A stretch of 64,000 nt of DNA from Betaproteobacteria bacterium (GCA_016717855.1 JADKEV010000072.1:1-64000), one strand, 5' to 3'; numbered from the stretch's first letter, positions 27,613-36,914 are shown. Made by a program: numbers and translations. The notes: generated from the letters alone by a model not told the origin.

Positions 27613-28045
27613 ATTTCGGTCAGGCGGGGCCAATTTGAATCCTTGTTTGCCAGTTTCGCGCGGTGATGTAATTCCAGCGCTCCAGGCATGGACAGCGCGC
27701 ACCGGCTCCCGTGCCGCGGCGCAAGACGCGATTTCGTCTCAAGATGTTACGGCGCGACCGCGGGAAGGGTCTGTGCGACAGCGCACGATTGGCGAGCCCG
27801 GCCGCGGCGCAGCGTAAACCGCCGCCCTTCGGCGATTCAACACTATGTTCGCCAGCGGACACAGCGGTTTGATCCACGACAAAGGGCGCGCCGAATTCCC
27901 GGAGCGCGCGCGCGGCGCTCGCATCGAACGCGGGGATCGGGAGTATTCTGGCCGGGCAGGTGCAAACGGGACCGCGAGCGGCTGCACGCGCACGCTCCCT
28001 TCCGCCGGCCCGGCCGGCTCGTCTACCGACATGGAGATTTCAAGA
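27613..28045. other. Divergent intergenic region between the efflux operon and VIT1
   Basis: 433 bases without a convincing gene. It holds the FNR-like element at 27869-27882 with its conserved flank. No strong sigma-70 hexamer pair was seen on either strand. Confidence 0.5.
27869..27882. promoter_or_regulatory. FNR-like half-conserved box
   Basis: TTGATCCACGACAA: the left half-site is perfect, the right one has two mismatches. The flank to the right (GGGCGCGCCGAATTC, then CCGGAG) closely matches that beside the box at 14164. On the minus strand TAGTGT at 27845-27840 has the same 33-base spacing seen at the hemerythrin promoter, which would aim it at the efflux operon; VIT1 lies on the other side. 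Confidence 0.4.
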
Positions 28046-28741
28046 ATGACCCCACGCCACCGGGAACGCCATCGCACCGACCGCATCGGCTGGCTGCGCG
28101 CAGCGGTATTGGGCGCCAACGACGGCATCGTCTCGACGGCGAGCCTGATACTCGGCGTTGCCGCCGCGCAGGCCTCGCACGCGAGTGTGATGGTGGCGGG
28201 CATCGCCGGCCTGGTCGCCGGCGCGATGTCGATGGCTGCGGGCGAATACGTGTCGGTCCAGTCGCAGGCGGATTCCGAAGAAGCCGCGCTCAACATGGAG
28301 CGCGCGGAGCTCGCCGCAGACGACAAGGCCGAGCGCCGGGAACTCGCGGCGATCTACGTCGGGCGCGGCCTCGACGCGGCGCTCGCCAAACAGGTTGCCG
28401 CGCAACTGATGGCCCACGACGCGCTGGGCGCGCATGCGCGCGACGAACTGGGCATTTCCGACACCCTCAGCGCCCGACCGGTGCAGGCCGCATTGACGTC
28501 GGCGGCCAGCTTCGCCGTTGGCGCCGCGCTGCCGCTGGTGGCGGTGGCCTTCGTGCCGGACCGCGCCCTGATTCCCGTCGTGTCCGGCACGTCGCTGGTG
28601 TTTCTCGCGATCCTGGGCGGCGTGGCGGCGCAAGTGGGCGGCGCGCCCGTGGCGGCAGGCGCGTTGCGCGTGACGTTCTGGGGCGCTCTGGCGATGGCGC
28701 TGACCGCCGGCGTCGGTGCGCTGTTCGGTGCGGTGGGATGA
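28046..28741 (+). CDS. VIT1/CCC1 family transporter
   Basis: 231 residues from ATG 28046, preceded by GGAG nine bases upstream. DRIGWLRAAVLGANDGIVSTASLILG is the family N-terminal signature, then MSMAAGEYVSVQSQADSEEAAL with the acidic residues of the metal path. Four to five membrane segments. Relatives move Fe2+ or Mn2+ out of the cytoplasm. The cytoplasmic insert (about 80-140) is shorter than in eukaryotic vacuolar members. The stop overlaps the GrpB gene start (ATGA). Confidence 0.9.
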   Translation: MTPRHRERHRTDRIGWLRAAVLGANDGIVSTASLILGVAAAQASHASVMVAGIAGLVAGAMSMAAGEYVSVQSQADSEEAALNMERAELAADDKAERRELAAIYVGRGLDAALAKQVAAQLMAHDALGAHARDELGISDTLSARPVQAALTSAASFAVGAALPLVAVAFVPDRALIPVVSGTSLVFLAILGGVAAQVGGAPVAAGALRVTFWGALAMALTAGVGALFGAVG

Positions 28742-29298
28742 CCGGGCGGATTCCCACCGACGTACGGCAACCCAAAGGCGAAGCCCCGGTCGAAGTTGTG
28801 CCCTACGACCCGTCCTGGCCGCTGCGCTTCGAAACCGAGCGCGTGCTGCTCGAATCCTTCCTCAGTCCCTGGCTGGCGGGGCCGGTCGCGCATATCGGCA
28901 GCACCGCCGTGCCGGGGCTGGCCGCGAAGCCGGTGATCGACATCATGGCCCCGGTGCACTCGCTGGAGGCGTCGCACCCGGCGCTTGCGGCCGCGCTGCG
29001 CGCGGGCTACGTCCACTTCCCCTACCGGGCGGAGGTCATGCACTGGTTCTGCAAGCCGTCGCCCGAGCACAGAACGCATCACCTGCATCTGATCCCCCTC
29101 GGCAGCGCACTCTGGAGCGAGCGCCTGGCGTTCCGCGATGCGCTGCGCGCGGATCCGGCCATTGCCGGCGAATACGCCGCACTGAAGCGACGCCTGGCTG
29201 CCGACTTTCGCATGGACCGGGAAGCCTATACGGACGCGAAAGGGCCATTCGTCCGCCGCGTCCTGGCGGAGGTCGCAGCGCGCGGCGGCGCGCGGTGA
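28738..29298 (+). CDS. GrpB (UPF0157) family protein
   Basis: 186 residues. VVPYDPSWPLRFETERVLL, HIGSTAVPGLAAKPVIDIM and HHLHLIPLGSALWSERLAFRD are diagnostic of the GrpB family, which has a nucleotidyltransferase-like fold; cellular role unproven. Overlaps the VIT1 stop by four bases, so it is translationally coupled to it. Confidence 0.9.
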   Translation: MTGRIPTDVRQPKGEAPVEVVPYDPSWPLRFETERVLLESFLSPWLAGPVAHIGSTAVPGLAAKPVIDIMAPVHSLEASHPALAAALRAGYVHFPYRAEVMHWFCKPSPEHRTHHLHLIPLGSALWSERLAFRDALRADPAIAGEYAALKRRLAADFRMDREAYTDAKGPFVRRVLAEVAARGGAR

Positions 29299-29437
29299 GA
29301 ATCGGCGGGCACGCACCCGCGCCGCACGCGCCGGACCGTTGTCGGCGCATCATCTCCGCCGCCATTCATCAGGCCGCGTTGACCGGCGCATCGCTCTGGT
29401 TTAAAGTGCCGCGTCCCCCAATGCCCGCCCCCACCCG

Positions 29438-30205
29438 ATGCCCGAATTGCAGCCCGTCCTCCGTCCGCCGATGGCTGCGCCCGAGTGGGCATTGCGCGTG
29501 GAACTCGCGGCGATGTACCGGATCTTCGATTACCTGGGCTGGACCGAACTGATCTACAACCACATCACCGCGCGCGTGCCCGGCACGTGCGATCAGTTCC
29601 TGATCAATCCGTTCGGTCTCCATTACCGCGAGGTCACGGCCTCGAACCTGGTCAAGATCGACACCCGTGGCAACAAGCTGGACGACTCCCGCCATCCGGT
29701 CAATCCTGCGGGGTTCCTGATCCACGCGGCGATTCATGCGCACCGGCCGGAAGTCCACGTCGTGATGCACACGCACACGACAGCGGGCATGGCGGTGGCG
29801 TGCAGCCGGCCGGGGCTGGAAGTGACCAACTTCTACGCGGCGCAACTCCACGGCATGATCGCCTATCACGACTTCGAAGGCATCACCGTGCATGCGGAAG
29901 AGGCCCCGCGGCTGCTCGCAAGCCTGGGCGACAAGCCGCTGCTGATCCTGCGCAATCACGGCTTGCTCGCGGCGGGCGGCACGTTGCCCCAGGCCTTTGC
30001 CCTGCTCTGGACGCTGCAGCGCGCCTGCGAGATCCAGCTCGCGACGAACGCGCTGGGCGGCGGCGCCATCCCGGTGTCCGACGCGGTCGCGCAGAAGTGC
30101 ACGCGCGACTCCCTGCAGTTCAATCCGCAGTTCGGCGCCGGCCGCGACGTCTTCGACGCGCTCCGGCGGCTGGTGGACGCGCGGGATACCACTTACACAT
30201 CATGA
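29438..30205 (+). CDS. Class II aldolase/adducin domain protein
   Basis: 255 residues. The zinc-binding fold of class II aldolases is shown by GWTELIYNHITARVPG, MHTHTTAGMAVA (HxH zinc ligands near residues 110-112) and ILRNHGLLAAGGTLPQAF (third His). Family members cleave or decarboxylate sugar-phosphate or hydroxyacid substrates; many in this subgroup are uncharacterised. No clear ribosome binding site precedes ATG 29438. The stop overlaps the next gene (ATGA), so both are one operon. Confidence 0.87.
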   Translation: MPELQPVLRPPMAAPEWALRVELAAMYRIFDYLGWTELIYNHITARVPGTCDQFLINPFGLHYREVTASNLVKIDTRGNKLDDSRHPVNPAGFLIHAAIHAHRPEVHVVMHTHTTAGMAVACSRPGLEVTNFYAAQLHGMIAYHDFEGITVHAEEAPRLLASLGDKPLLILRNHGLLAAGGTLPQAFALLWTLQRACEIQLATNALGGGAIPVSDAVAQKCTRDSLQFNPQFGAGRDVFDALRRLVDARDTTYTS

Positions 30206-31206
30206 TCCGAAAAACAGGCAAGCCGCGCGCGTGCGTGGTCGGCGCCGGCGCGGTCGGCGGGCTGTTCATCCGCGCGCTGGTCAAGGCGGGCTGGGACACG
30301 ACGACGCTGGCGCGCGGCGAGACGCTGGAGGCGATCCGCGGCAACGGCCTGCGCATCGACGACGAGCGCATCGACGTGATCGCCACCGACGATCCGCGCA
30401 AGCTGGGCACGCAGGACTACCTGATCCTCGCGGTCAAGGCGCCCGCGATGCCGCAGGCGGCGCCGCAATTGAAGCCGCTGGTGGGTCCCGACACGGCGAT
30501 CGTCTCGACCATGAACGGCGTGCCCTGGTGGTTCTTCCACGGTTTCGGCGATGCGCTCGCGGGCAAGCGGCTGGAGTCGGTCGACCCCGGCGGCGCGATT
30601 GCCGCGGCAATGCCCGCCGGGCAGGCGGTGGGTTGCGTGGTGCACCTGTCTTCGGTCAACGCTGGCCCCGCGGTGATCCGGCGCGGCAAAGGCAACCGGC
30701 TGATCGTCGGCAATCCGGCCGGCCAGATCGACGGCAGGACGCAGACGCTGATCGATGCGCTGGCCGACGGCGGCTTCGAAGTCGAGGCGACCCGGGAAAT
30801 CCAGAAGGAAATCTGGTCCAAGCTGTGGGGCAACATGAACATGAATCCGATCAGCGCGCTGACCGGATCCACCGGCGACAAGATCATGAAAGATCCGCTG
30901 ACCAATCAGCTTGTGCGCCGGATGATGATCGAGCACCTGTGGATAGGCCAGAAGATCGGCATCGAGCTCGGCATGACCATAGACGAGCGCTTTGCCATCA
31001 CGCGCAAGCTGGGCGCCTTCAAGACGTCGATGCTGCAGGACCTGGAGTCGCAGCGGCCGCTGGAAATCGATGCGCTGCTTGCTTCGGTAATCGAGATCGG
31101 CGCGCTGGTGGGCGTGCCCACGCCGTACTGCGACACGGTGCTGGGCCTGATCCGGCAGCGGGCCGCCAATCTCGGGCTGTATCGCTACGCGCTGCCCAGG
31201 CGCTGA
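30202..31206 (+). CDS. 2-dehydropantoate 2-reductase (ketopantoate reductase) family protein
   Basis: 334 residues. N-terminal Rossmann fold CVVGAGAVGGLFIRALVKAG, then LILAVKAP and TMNGVPWWFFHG. C-terminal helical domain with the catalytic Lys in EIWSKLWGNMNMNPISALTG. PanE makes pantoate from ketopantoate with NADPH, but coupling to a class II aldolase and an Ldh2-type dehydrogenase suggests a catabolic 2-ketoacid reductase instead. Convergent with the Ldh2-type gene 12 bases downstream. Confidence 0.85.
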   Translation: MIRKTGKPRACVVGAGAVGGLFIRALVKAGWDTTTLARGETLEAIRGNGLRIDDERIDVIATDDPRKLGTQDYLILAVKAPAMPQAAPQLKPLVGPDTAIVSTMNGVPWWFFHGFGDALAGKRLESVDPGGAIAAAMPAGQAVGCVVHLSSVNAGPAVIRRGKGNRLIVGNPAGQIDGRTQTLIDALADGGFEVEATREIQKEIWSKLWGNMNMNPISALTGSTGDKIMKDPLTNQLVRRMMIEHLWIGQKIGIELGMTIDERFAITRKLGAFKTSMLQDLESQRPLEIDALLASVIEIGALVGVPTPYCDTVLGLIRQRAANLGLYRYALPRR

Positions 31207-31218
31207 GCGGCGCGCGCG

Positions 31219-32268
31219 TCAGCCCGGAACCGCCACGCCGACGCGAGCGCCAGCGGCGCGGATTTCTTCCCAGGTGTTGACATCCACCGGTATGCCGTGG
31301 ACGCCGCGCTCCGCCCGGGTCCGGCGTTCGGGATCGCCGGCGATCAGCACGTCCTGATCCGCGCGCGGCGGCGACGCCTTGACCCACTCCACGAATGCCG
31401 CGGCCTGTTCCGCGCAGACGTCCTGCGTCCCGTAGATGCGCGGGTCGATGATGACGGAGAGCATGTTATTGATGATCTGTTTGCGGGTCGATCCGGCCTC
31501 GTGCAGGGTCTGCCCGCCGGCCACGGCGCCCGCCATCAATTCGCAGGCCATCGCCAGCCCGTAGCCCTTGTGCTCGCCGAACGGCAGCAACGCGCCCAGC
31601 GGCTCGACGACCAGATGCCGCGGGTCGGTGGTCATGTCGCCCCCCGCATCGAGCAGCGTGTCGGGGAGCAGCCGCTCGCCCTTGTTGTACGCGACGCGCA
31701 CCTTGCCGGCGGCGATGCGGCTGGTGGCGAAGTCGAGGATGAACGGCGGCTGGCTTTGCAGCGGAATCCCGACGCAGAACGGATTGGTGGAAAAGCGTCC
31801 GTCGCGGCCGGCAAATGGCGCGACGATGGCGCGCGGCAGCACGTTCACGAAGTGCACCGACACCAGGCCCGCGTCCACGCATTGCTCGGCCCACTGCCCG
31901 ATGCGCCCCAGGTGATGGCTGTTGGTGAGCGACACCAGGCATACCCCGTGCTGCCGCGCGCGCGCGATGCCCAGCTCCATGGTTTCCTGCCCGACGACCT
32001 GGCCGTAGCCGCCGTTGCCGTTGACCCGCAGCAGCGGGCCGGTGTCGAGTTCGATGCGCGCGTGCTGATTGGGCGGCAGGTCCCCGGCGAGCGCGTTGTC
32101 GATGTAGCGCGGCAGCATGCCGATGCCGTGCGAGTCGTGCCCGGCCAGATTGGCCCCGACCAGGTTGCCCGCGACCAGGCCGGCCTCGCGCTCATTGCTG
32201 CCCGCCGCGCGCAGGATCGCCGCGACGACCGCCGTCAGCGCGTCGGGCGCTATCAGAATTTCAGACAT
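31219..32268 (-). CDS. Ldh2/MDH-type malate/L-lactate (2-hydroxyacid) dehydrogenase
   Basis: 349 residues, the usual length of the type-2 malate/L-lactate dehydrogenase family (YlbC/ComC-like). HDSHGIGMLPRYIDNALAGD, RVNGNGGYGQVVGQE, NSHHLGRIGQWAEQ and LPFGEHKGYGLAMACELMAG are diagnostic. NAD(P)-dependent oxidation of a 2-hydroxyacid in the cytoplasm. Divergent from the CoA-transferase pair across 143 bases that contain a sigma-70-like promoter. Confidence 0.92.
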   Translation of the reverse strand: MSEILIAPDALTAVVAAILRAAGSNEREAGLVAGNLVGANLAGHDSHGIGMLPRYIDNALAGDLPPNQHARIELDTGPLLRVNGNGGYGQVVGQETMELGIARARQHGVCLVSLTNSHHLGRIGQWAEQCVDAGLVSVHFVNVLPRAIVAPFAGRDGRFSTNPFCVGIPLQSQPPFILDFATSRIAAGKVRVAYNKGERLLPDTLLDAGGDMTTDPRHLVVEPLGALLPFGEHKGYGLAMACELMAGAVAGGQTLHEAGSTRKQIINNMLSVIIDPRIYGTQDVCAEQAAAFVEWVKASPPRADQDVLIAGDPERRTRAERGVHGIPVDVNTWEEIRAAGARVGVAVPG

Positions 32269-32348
32269 GGAAGTTCCCGGGTTGAATGGCGGACGAAAGG
32301 CCGCGCCGAACTATAACAAAACGGGGGCGACCCGCAGCTACCCGCAGG

Positions 32349-32377
32349 TTGAACAATCGATCCGCGACCCGTACACT
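32349..32377 (+). promoter_or_regulatory. Sigma-70-like promoter of the CoA-transferase operon
   Basis: TTGAAC at 32349-32354 and TACACT at 32372-32377 are separated by 17 bases, 35 bases before ATG 32412. Confidence 0.65.
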
Positions 32378-32411
32378 GCGGGCGGACAACCGCGGGAACC
32401 GGGGACGAACG

Positions 32412-33119
32412 ATGATCGACAAGGTTGTGCATTCGCTGGCCGAAGCGGTCGCCGGGATACCCGACGGTGCGACGGTGATGATCGGCGGCTTCGGCGGCGC
32501 GGGCATGCCCTCGGAACTGGTCGAAGGGCTGATCGCGCAGGGGGCGAGCGGGCTGACCATCGTGAATAACAACGCGGGAAACGGCGAGACCGGGCTCGCC
32601 GCGCTGCTCAAGGCGCGGCGGGTGAAGAAGATCATCTGCTCGTTTCCGCGCCAGGTCGACTCCCAGGTCTTCGACGGCCTCTATCGCGCCGGGGACATCG
32701 AGCTCGAACTGGTGCCGCAGGGCAACCTGTCGGTGCGCATCCAGGCGGCCGGCTCGGGGCTGGGCGCGGTGTACACGCCGACCGGTTTCGGCACGGAACT
32801 GGCGGCCGGCAAGGAAACGCGGCGCATCGACGGCCGCGACTACGTCCTCGAGTTCCCGATCCACGCCGACTTCGCGCTGATCAAGGCGCATCGCGGCGAC
32901 CGCTGGGGCAATCTCGTCTATCGCAAGTCGGCGCGCAACTTCGGGCCCATCATGGCGACCGCCGCGCGCTGCACGATCGCGCAGGTCGACGCGGTCGTGC
33001 CGCTGGGCGAGCTCGATCCGGAGGCGGTCGTCACCCCCGGGATCTTCGTCCAGCGCGTGTTCGCGACCGGCCCCGGCGCTGCGGCCGGGCGCGCGGCGGC
33101 GCCGGGCGGCACGCGATGA
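32412..33119 (+). CDS. 3-oxoacid CoA-transferase, subunit A
   Basis: 235 residues. VMIGGFGGAGMPSELVEGL (the GGFGxxGxP signature of subunit A), NNNAGNGETGLAAL and GNLSVRIQAAGSGLGAVYTP identify the alpha chain of the succinyl-CoA:3-ketoacid or 3-oxoadipate CoA-transferase family (PcaI/ScoA). With subunit B, whose start overlaps by four bases, it moves CoA between succinyl-CoA and a 3-oxoacid. Substrate choice between 3-oxoadipate and acetoacetate cannot be settled; no other pca gene is present. Confidence 0.92.
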   Translation: MIDKVVHSLAEAVAGIPDGATVMIGGFGGAGMPSELVEGLIAQGASGLTIVNNNAGNGETGLAALLKARRVKKIICSFPRQVDSQVFDGLYRAGDIELELVPQGNLSVRIQAAGSGLGAVYTPTGFGTELAAGKETRRIDGRDYVLEFPIHADFALIKAHRGDRWGNLVYRKSARNFGPIMATAARCTIAQVDAVVPLGELDPEAVVTPGIFVQRVFATGPGAAAGRAAAPGGTR

Positions 33120-33760
33120 AGCGGCTGACCCGGGAGCAACTCGCCGCGCGCGTCGCGGCGGACATCCACGAAGGCGCGTATGTGAACCTGGGCATCGGCT
33201 TGCCGACCCTCGTCGGCAACTATCTGCCCCGCGACCGGGAGATCTTCCTGCACAGCGAGAACGGCCTGCTCGGCATGGGCCCGGCGCCGGCCCCGGGCGA
33301 GGAAGATCCCGACCTGATCAACGCCGGCAAGCAGCCGGTCACCTTGCTCACCGGCGGCTGCTACTTCCACCACGGCGATTCGTTCGGGATGATGCGCGGC
33401 GGCCACCTGGACATCTGCGTGCTCGGCGCCTTCCAGGTGTCGGTGACCGGCGACCTCGCCAACTGGAGCACCGGCGGCGCCGATGCCATCCCCGCGGTGG
33501 GCGGCGCGATGGACCTGGCCGTCGGCGCGAAGCGCGTGCTGGTGATGATGGAGCACCAGACCCGGGCGGGCGAGAGCAAGATCGTCGAGCGCTGCACCTA
33601 TCCGCTGACGGGCGTCGGCTGCGTGGCGCGCGTCTACACCGATCTCGCGGTCATCGACATCGTGAGCGGCGGGATGGTCGTGCGCGAAATGGTCGACGGG
33701 CTCGCCTTCGCGGAATTGCAGCGGCTGACCGCGGCGCCGCTGACGATGGGCATGCGCTGA
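33116..33760 (+). CDS. 3-oxoacid CoA-transferase, subunit B
   Basis: 214 residues. Catalytic Glu in HSENGLLGMG; YVNLGIGLPTLVGNYLP and GGHLDICVLGAFQVS follow the family. Beta chain of the pair above; ATG 33116 overlaps the stop of subunit A (ATGA). Downstream lie the compound repeats at 33.8 kb, which may also end transcription. Confidence 0.93.
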   Translation: MKRLTREQLAARVAADIHEGAYVNLGIGLPTLVGNYLPRDREIFLHSENGLLGMGPAPAPGEEDPDLINAGKQPVTLLTGGCYFHHGDSFGMMRGGHLDICVLGAFQVSVTGDLANWSTGGADAIPAVGGAMDLAVGAKRVLVMMEHQTRAGESKIVERCTYPLTGVGCVARVYTDLAVIDIVSGGMVVREMVDGLAFAELQRLTAAPLTMGMR

Positions 33761-33802
33761 CGCGTCAATTGCGCGTTGCAGTTGGCCTCAGAGCCCAAGT
33801 AC

Positions 33803-33925
33803 GATGGGTATCGCTGCGCTCGACCCATCCTCCGGAATACTCCCTCGCCCCGCTTGCGGGGAGAGGGTGGGGTGAGGGGTAGTTCTCCGAAGGCGATGAT
33901 GGGTATCGCTGCGCTCCACCCATCC
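33803..33925. repeat. Compound palindromic intergenic repeat (REP-like)
   Basis: Two near-identical 28-base units (33803-33830 and 33898-33925) of the form GATGGGT-ATCGCTGCGCTS-ACCCATCC; each folds as a 7-bp hairpin. Between them is a second palindrome, CCCCGCTTGCGGGG within CCCTCGCC and GAGAGGGTGGGGTGAGGGG. The final copy runs into the stop codon of the DUF1631-MaoC gene. The unit resembles a dispersed repeat of many Proteobacteria whose translation often yields WVERSDTHH. Confidence 0.82.
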
Positions 33926-36870
33926 TACGATGTGACGAGCATCTTGCCGGTGGCTTCGGCGACGGTCACGCCATCCTGGTTGATCGCCGCGCCGCGCAGC
34001 GCGACGATGCCGGCGTTGCGCGCGGGCTTGTCGGTCTTTTCCGTGACCGTCCAGCACAGCGTGAGGGTGTCGCCGATGCGCACCGGCGCCAGGAACCGCG
34101 TGTTGTGCTCCAGGTAGCCGATCGCGGTGCCGGCGAAGATCATCCCCACCGGACCGCCGAGAATCGCGCTGGTGATCACACCATGCAGTATCCGCGAGCC
34201 GTAGCGCGATTGCCGGGCAAAGGTCTCGTTGACGTGCAGCGGATTGAAGTCGGCGATCAGGCCGGCGCCCAGCGTCAGGTGGGCTTCGGTAATGGTCATG
34301 GCGCTCGTGAATTCGTCGCCGGCCGCGACCTCGCCGTAACGCCTCCCGGCGTGCAACGCGGTCACTACCGGTCCCCGCCCGTCACGATCGCGGGCGCCTG
34401 TGGCGGTAACGCTCAGAGCGCCGACCTGCGCGGACAGCCGCGACATCACGTCGCTGAACGCGCGGTCGAGCAGCGGCTCGGATTCGACCGGGCGCGCGGC
34501 GTCTTCGCGGAACCGCTTCGCGAGTTCCTCGCGCGTCAGGGAGAAAGCCTTCAGCCCGTTGCGATGGGTGAACAGGTACTTGCCGCGCAGCGGGCTGACC
34601 CACGACAGCTTGGCGAACACGAGCACGCCGGATTCTTCGGTGAATTCGACCCACATGCCGCGCGCCATGCTCTCGGCGAGCTCGTGGTACTGGTCATGCT
34701 CCGCCTCTTCGTTCGGCAGCACGCCGCCATTGACGGGTTCCGCGGCCAGCAACCCGGCAAGCGGCAACGGCGCCGCAGGGGCAGCCGGCGTCGCACCGGT
34801 GGCCGTGACCGCACGGGCATGGCACTCGACGAGTTCGGACATGAAGCGTTCCCGCGCCGCGGGCTCCCACTCGACGTCGGCGAGCCGAGAGCGCAACTTG
34901 CCCAGCATGTCGGGCAGCCGCAGCACGAGTTCCCTGCGCTCTTCCGCCGTGCGCTTGGGCTGCACGCTCCAGAGCAGGTTGTCGAGTTCCGCCAGCACCG
35001 CGCGCCACGCCTCGCCCTCCTCCCCCGTCGCCAGGTAGGTGCCGATGAGCACGTCGCGCCATTGCTGGCGCAGGAAGCCCGCGAGGAACTCCGGCGGCTG
35101 GGCCGAGTTGATCCGGCGGTCCAGCTCAGCGTCCGCGACGATGTGCGCGACTTCCTGCCGCTCGTGGTGGGTGATGTCTTCGGCCGAGGCCTGGACCATC
35201 TGCTCCGCGGTTCGCTCCTCATCGGCAAGGAACGCTTCCAGGTCCTGCAGCACGTCGGCGAACAGGCTGAGCTGGTCGGTGAACTCGGTCTGGATCCGGG
35301 CAACCCCCTCCTGGATCTTCAGATAGAGCGGGTCGGCGGTGCCGTGCTCGACGCGCCAGGCGATCCCCGCCTCGGCGTAGCGATTGACCAGCAGTCGGGC
35401 CGGATGCTTGCGTCGCGAAAAAAACTCCTTGTCGAGCATCGCTGCCTTGAGCACCGGGATCTGCAACCGCCCCAGCAGCGCCTTGATCGCGTCCGGCAAC
35501 TGCCGGTCCGACGAGACGAAGTCGAACAACATCGCGACCAGTTCGATGGTCATCGCGGTGGTCGCGTCGACGTTGTTGCCGAGCTCGTTCGGCGTGAGCC
35601 GCCGCAGCAGGTTCGGGTCGAACGCGACCGGGACCGGCCCGCCGATCGGGGCCAGCGTCGCCGTGCCGCCGCCGAAGGTTTGCTGCAGCCGTGTCAGCGA
35701 TGCGATCACGCCCGGATGCGCGCCCATGCCGCCGCCACCCGGACCCGCACCGCCCGGGCCGCCGCCGCCACCCCCCGGCTCGACGCCGGGAACCGCCTCG
35801 GGCCCGATGCCGAATCCGCTCCAGGGATTCGGCGCGGCCTCGCCGCCGCCGTCCGGCGGCACGAGAATGCCGCCCACCGGCCATTGCGCCACCGGGATCG
35901 CGCCGCCGCCCATGAATCCGGTAAACGCCGGGAACCCGCCCATCGCCGATCCGCCCGGCGCGCTGCCGCGTCCGGATTGCTGGATGCGGACGAACAGGTC
36001 GCGGAGCAAAGCAAATAAGTCGACGTCAGGCTGCGCCGCGTCGTCGCCGTACGCGGCCATCCCGTCGCCGCCGCCTGCGCCGCCGCGGCGACCGGGGTTT
36101 GCCCCGGCGCGCGTACCTTCCGCTCCCCGCTGGCCCGGACCCGTCCGCTGCCGGGTTACCTGCGTCAATTGGGGCAGGACGTTGAGGTTGGCCAGATGGC
36201 GGTTCAGATCCGCGTACACGGAGTTGACGTCGCCGACCACGCCGCCATCCATCATCTTCATCACCACGACCTTGCCCTCGGGCCGGATGTCGACGCCCTC
36301 CCAGGCTTCGCGGAAGGCGAGTCCAAGCGCGTACGGACCGAACGGATTGTCCTGCGTTTCCAGCTGGCGTTCGCCGAGCAGGAAGCCGATGCGCGCATTG
36401 AGCGGGCCCAGTTCGTCGTGGCAGGTGTCAGCCAGCGAGCGCGTGAAATTGCCTAGGGCGATTTCTTCCTCGACCTGCACGTGATCCACCAACTCGAGCG
36501 GCTGTTCGGCAGTGCCCGCCGTGGCCTGCCGGTCGGCTTCGCCGCGCAGCCGGCGGTCGATGCGCGCGCGCAGGCCTTTTTCCAGCGCGCTGACGATGTA
36601 GGCGCGGTTCGCCTGCACCACCGCGCGCGTTTCGAGCAGAAGCGTGGTTTCGGACAGGATGCCGGAACGGTTGGCACGGTCGAGCAAGCCGTCAGCCAGC
36701 CGGTCCATCATCGACGTGAACGACAACAGCAGTCGATGCGTGGTCAGATCGCGGCAGTCCACCAGGATGCGGTAATACTCCGCATTCGGCACTGCGCGCC
36801 GATTGTCGTAATCGCCCAGCTTGGTGACTTCCACCGCTGTAGACTCCCTCCGGAGCGGAACAACTGGCAT
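33925..36870 (-). CDS. DUF1631 protein fused to a C-terminal MaoC-like hydratase domain
   Basis: 981 residues from ATG 36870, which follows GGAAGGAAG. Residues about 30-825 match DUF1631 (EYYRILVDCRDLTTHRLLLS, GFLLGERQLETQDNPFGP, RSRLADVEWEPAARERFMSE, LLDRAFSDVMSRLSAQV), with a long Gly/Pro-rich insert about 255-415. Residues about 840-981 are a hot-dog MaoC dehydratase: RRYGEVAAGDEFTSAMTI, then DFNPLHVNETFARQSRYGSR with the Asp/His dyad, and HGVITSAILGGPVGM. DUF1631 proteins normally end near the 825 position. The joint (about 825-840, ALSVTATGARDRDGRGPVV) reads through in frame; a lost stop by indel is possible. A promoter (TTTACG-17-TAGCAT) lies upstream. Confidence 0.82.
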   Translation of the reverse strand: MPVVPLRRESTAVEVTKLGDYDNRRAVPNAEYYRILVDCRDLTTHRLLLSFTSMMDRLADGLLDRANRSGILSETTLLLETRAVVQANRAYIVSALEKGLRARIDRRLRGEADRQATAGTAEQPLELVDHVQVEEEIALGNFTRSLADTCHDELGPLNARIGFLLGERQLETQDNPFGPYALGLAFREAWEGVDIRPEGKVVVMKMMDGGVVGDVNSVYADLNRHLANLNVLPQLTQVTRQRTGPGQRGAEGTRAGANPGRRGGAGGGDGMAAYGDDAAQPDVDLFALLRDLFVRIQQSGRGSAPGGSAMGGFPAFTGFMGGGAIPVAQWPVGGILVPPDGGGEAAPNPWSGFGIGPEAVPGVEPGGGGGGPGGAGPGGGGMGAHPGVIASLTRLQQTFGGGTATLAPIGGPVPVAFDPNLLRRLTPNELGNNVDATTAMTIELVAMLFDFVSSDRQLPDAIKALLGRLQIPVLKAAMLDKEFFSRRKHPARLLVNRYAEAGIAWRVEHGTADPLYLKIQEGVARIQTEFTDQLSLFADVLQDLEAFLADEERTAEQMVQASAEDITHHERQEVAHIVADAELDRRINSAQPPEFLAGFLRQQWRDVLIGTYLATGEEGEAWRAVLAELDNLLWSVQPKRTAEERRELVLRLPDMLGKLRSRLADVEWEPAARERFMSELVECHARAVTATGATPAAPAAPLPLAGLLAAEPVNGGVLPNEEAEHDQYHELAESMARGMWVEFTEESGVLVFAKLSWVSPLRGKYLFTHRNGLKAFSLTREELAKRFREDAARPVESEPLLDRAFSDVMSRLSAQVGALSVTATGARDRDGRGPVVTALHAGRRYGEVAAGDEFTSAMTITEAHLTLGAGLIADFNPLHVNETFARQSRYGSRILHGVITSAILGGPVGMIFAGTAIGYLEHNTRFLAPVRIGDTLTLCWTVTEKTDKPARNAGIVALRGAAINQDGVTVAEATGKMLVTS

Positions 36871-36914
36871 GCCTTCTTCCTTCCCCAAACCCGGCAGCAC
36901 CTGAACACCGGCCT

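Noticed and set aside
27620..27877. Possible 85-residue gene in the divergent region
   Set aside because: No family match, no ribosome binding site, crosses the regulatory element.
33788..34057. Short minus-strand frame containing WVERSDTHH
   Set aside because: It translates the palindromic repeat; this peptide is a known by-product of such repeats, not a gene.
36870..36900. GTG 36900 as start of the DUF1631-MaoC protein
   Set aside because: ATG 36870 has a strong AAGGAAG ribosome binding site just upstream; the longer start does not.
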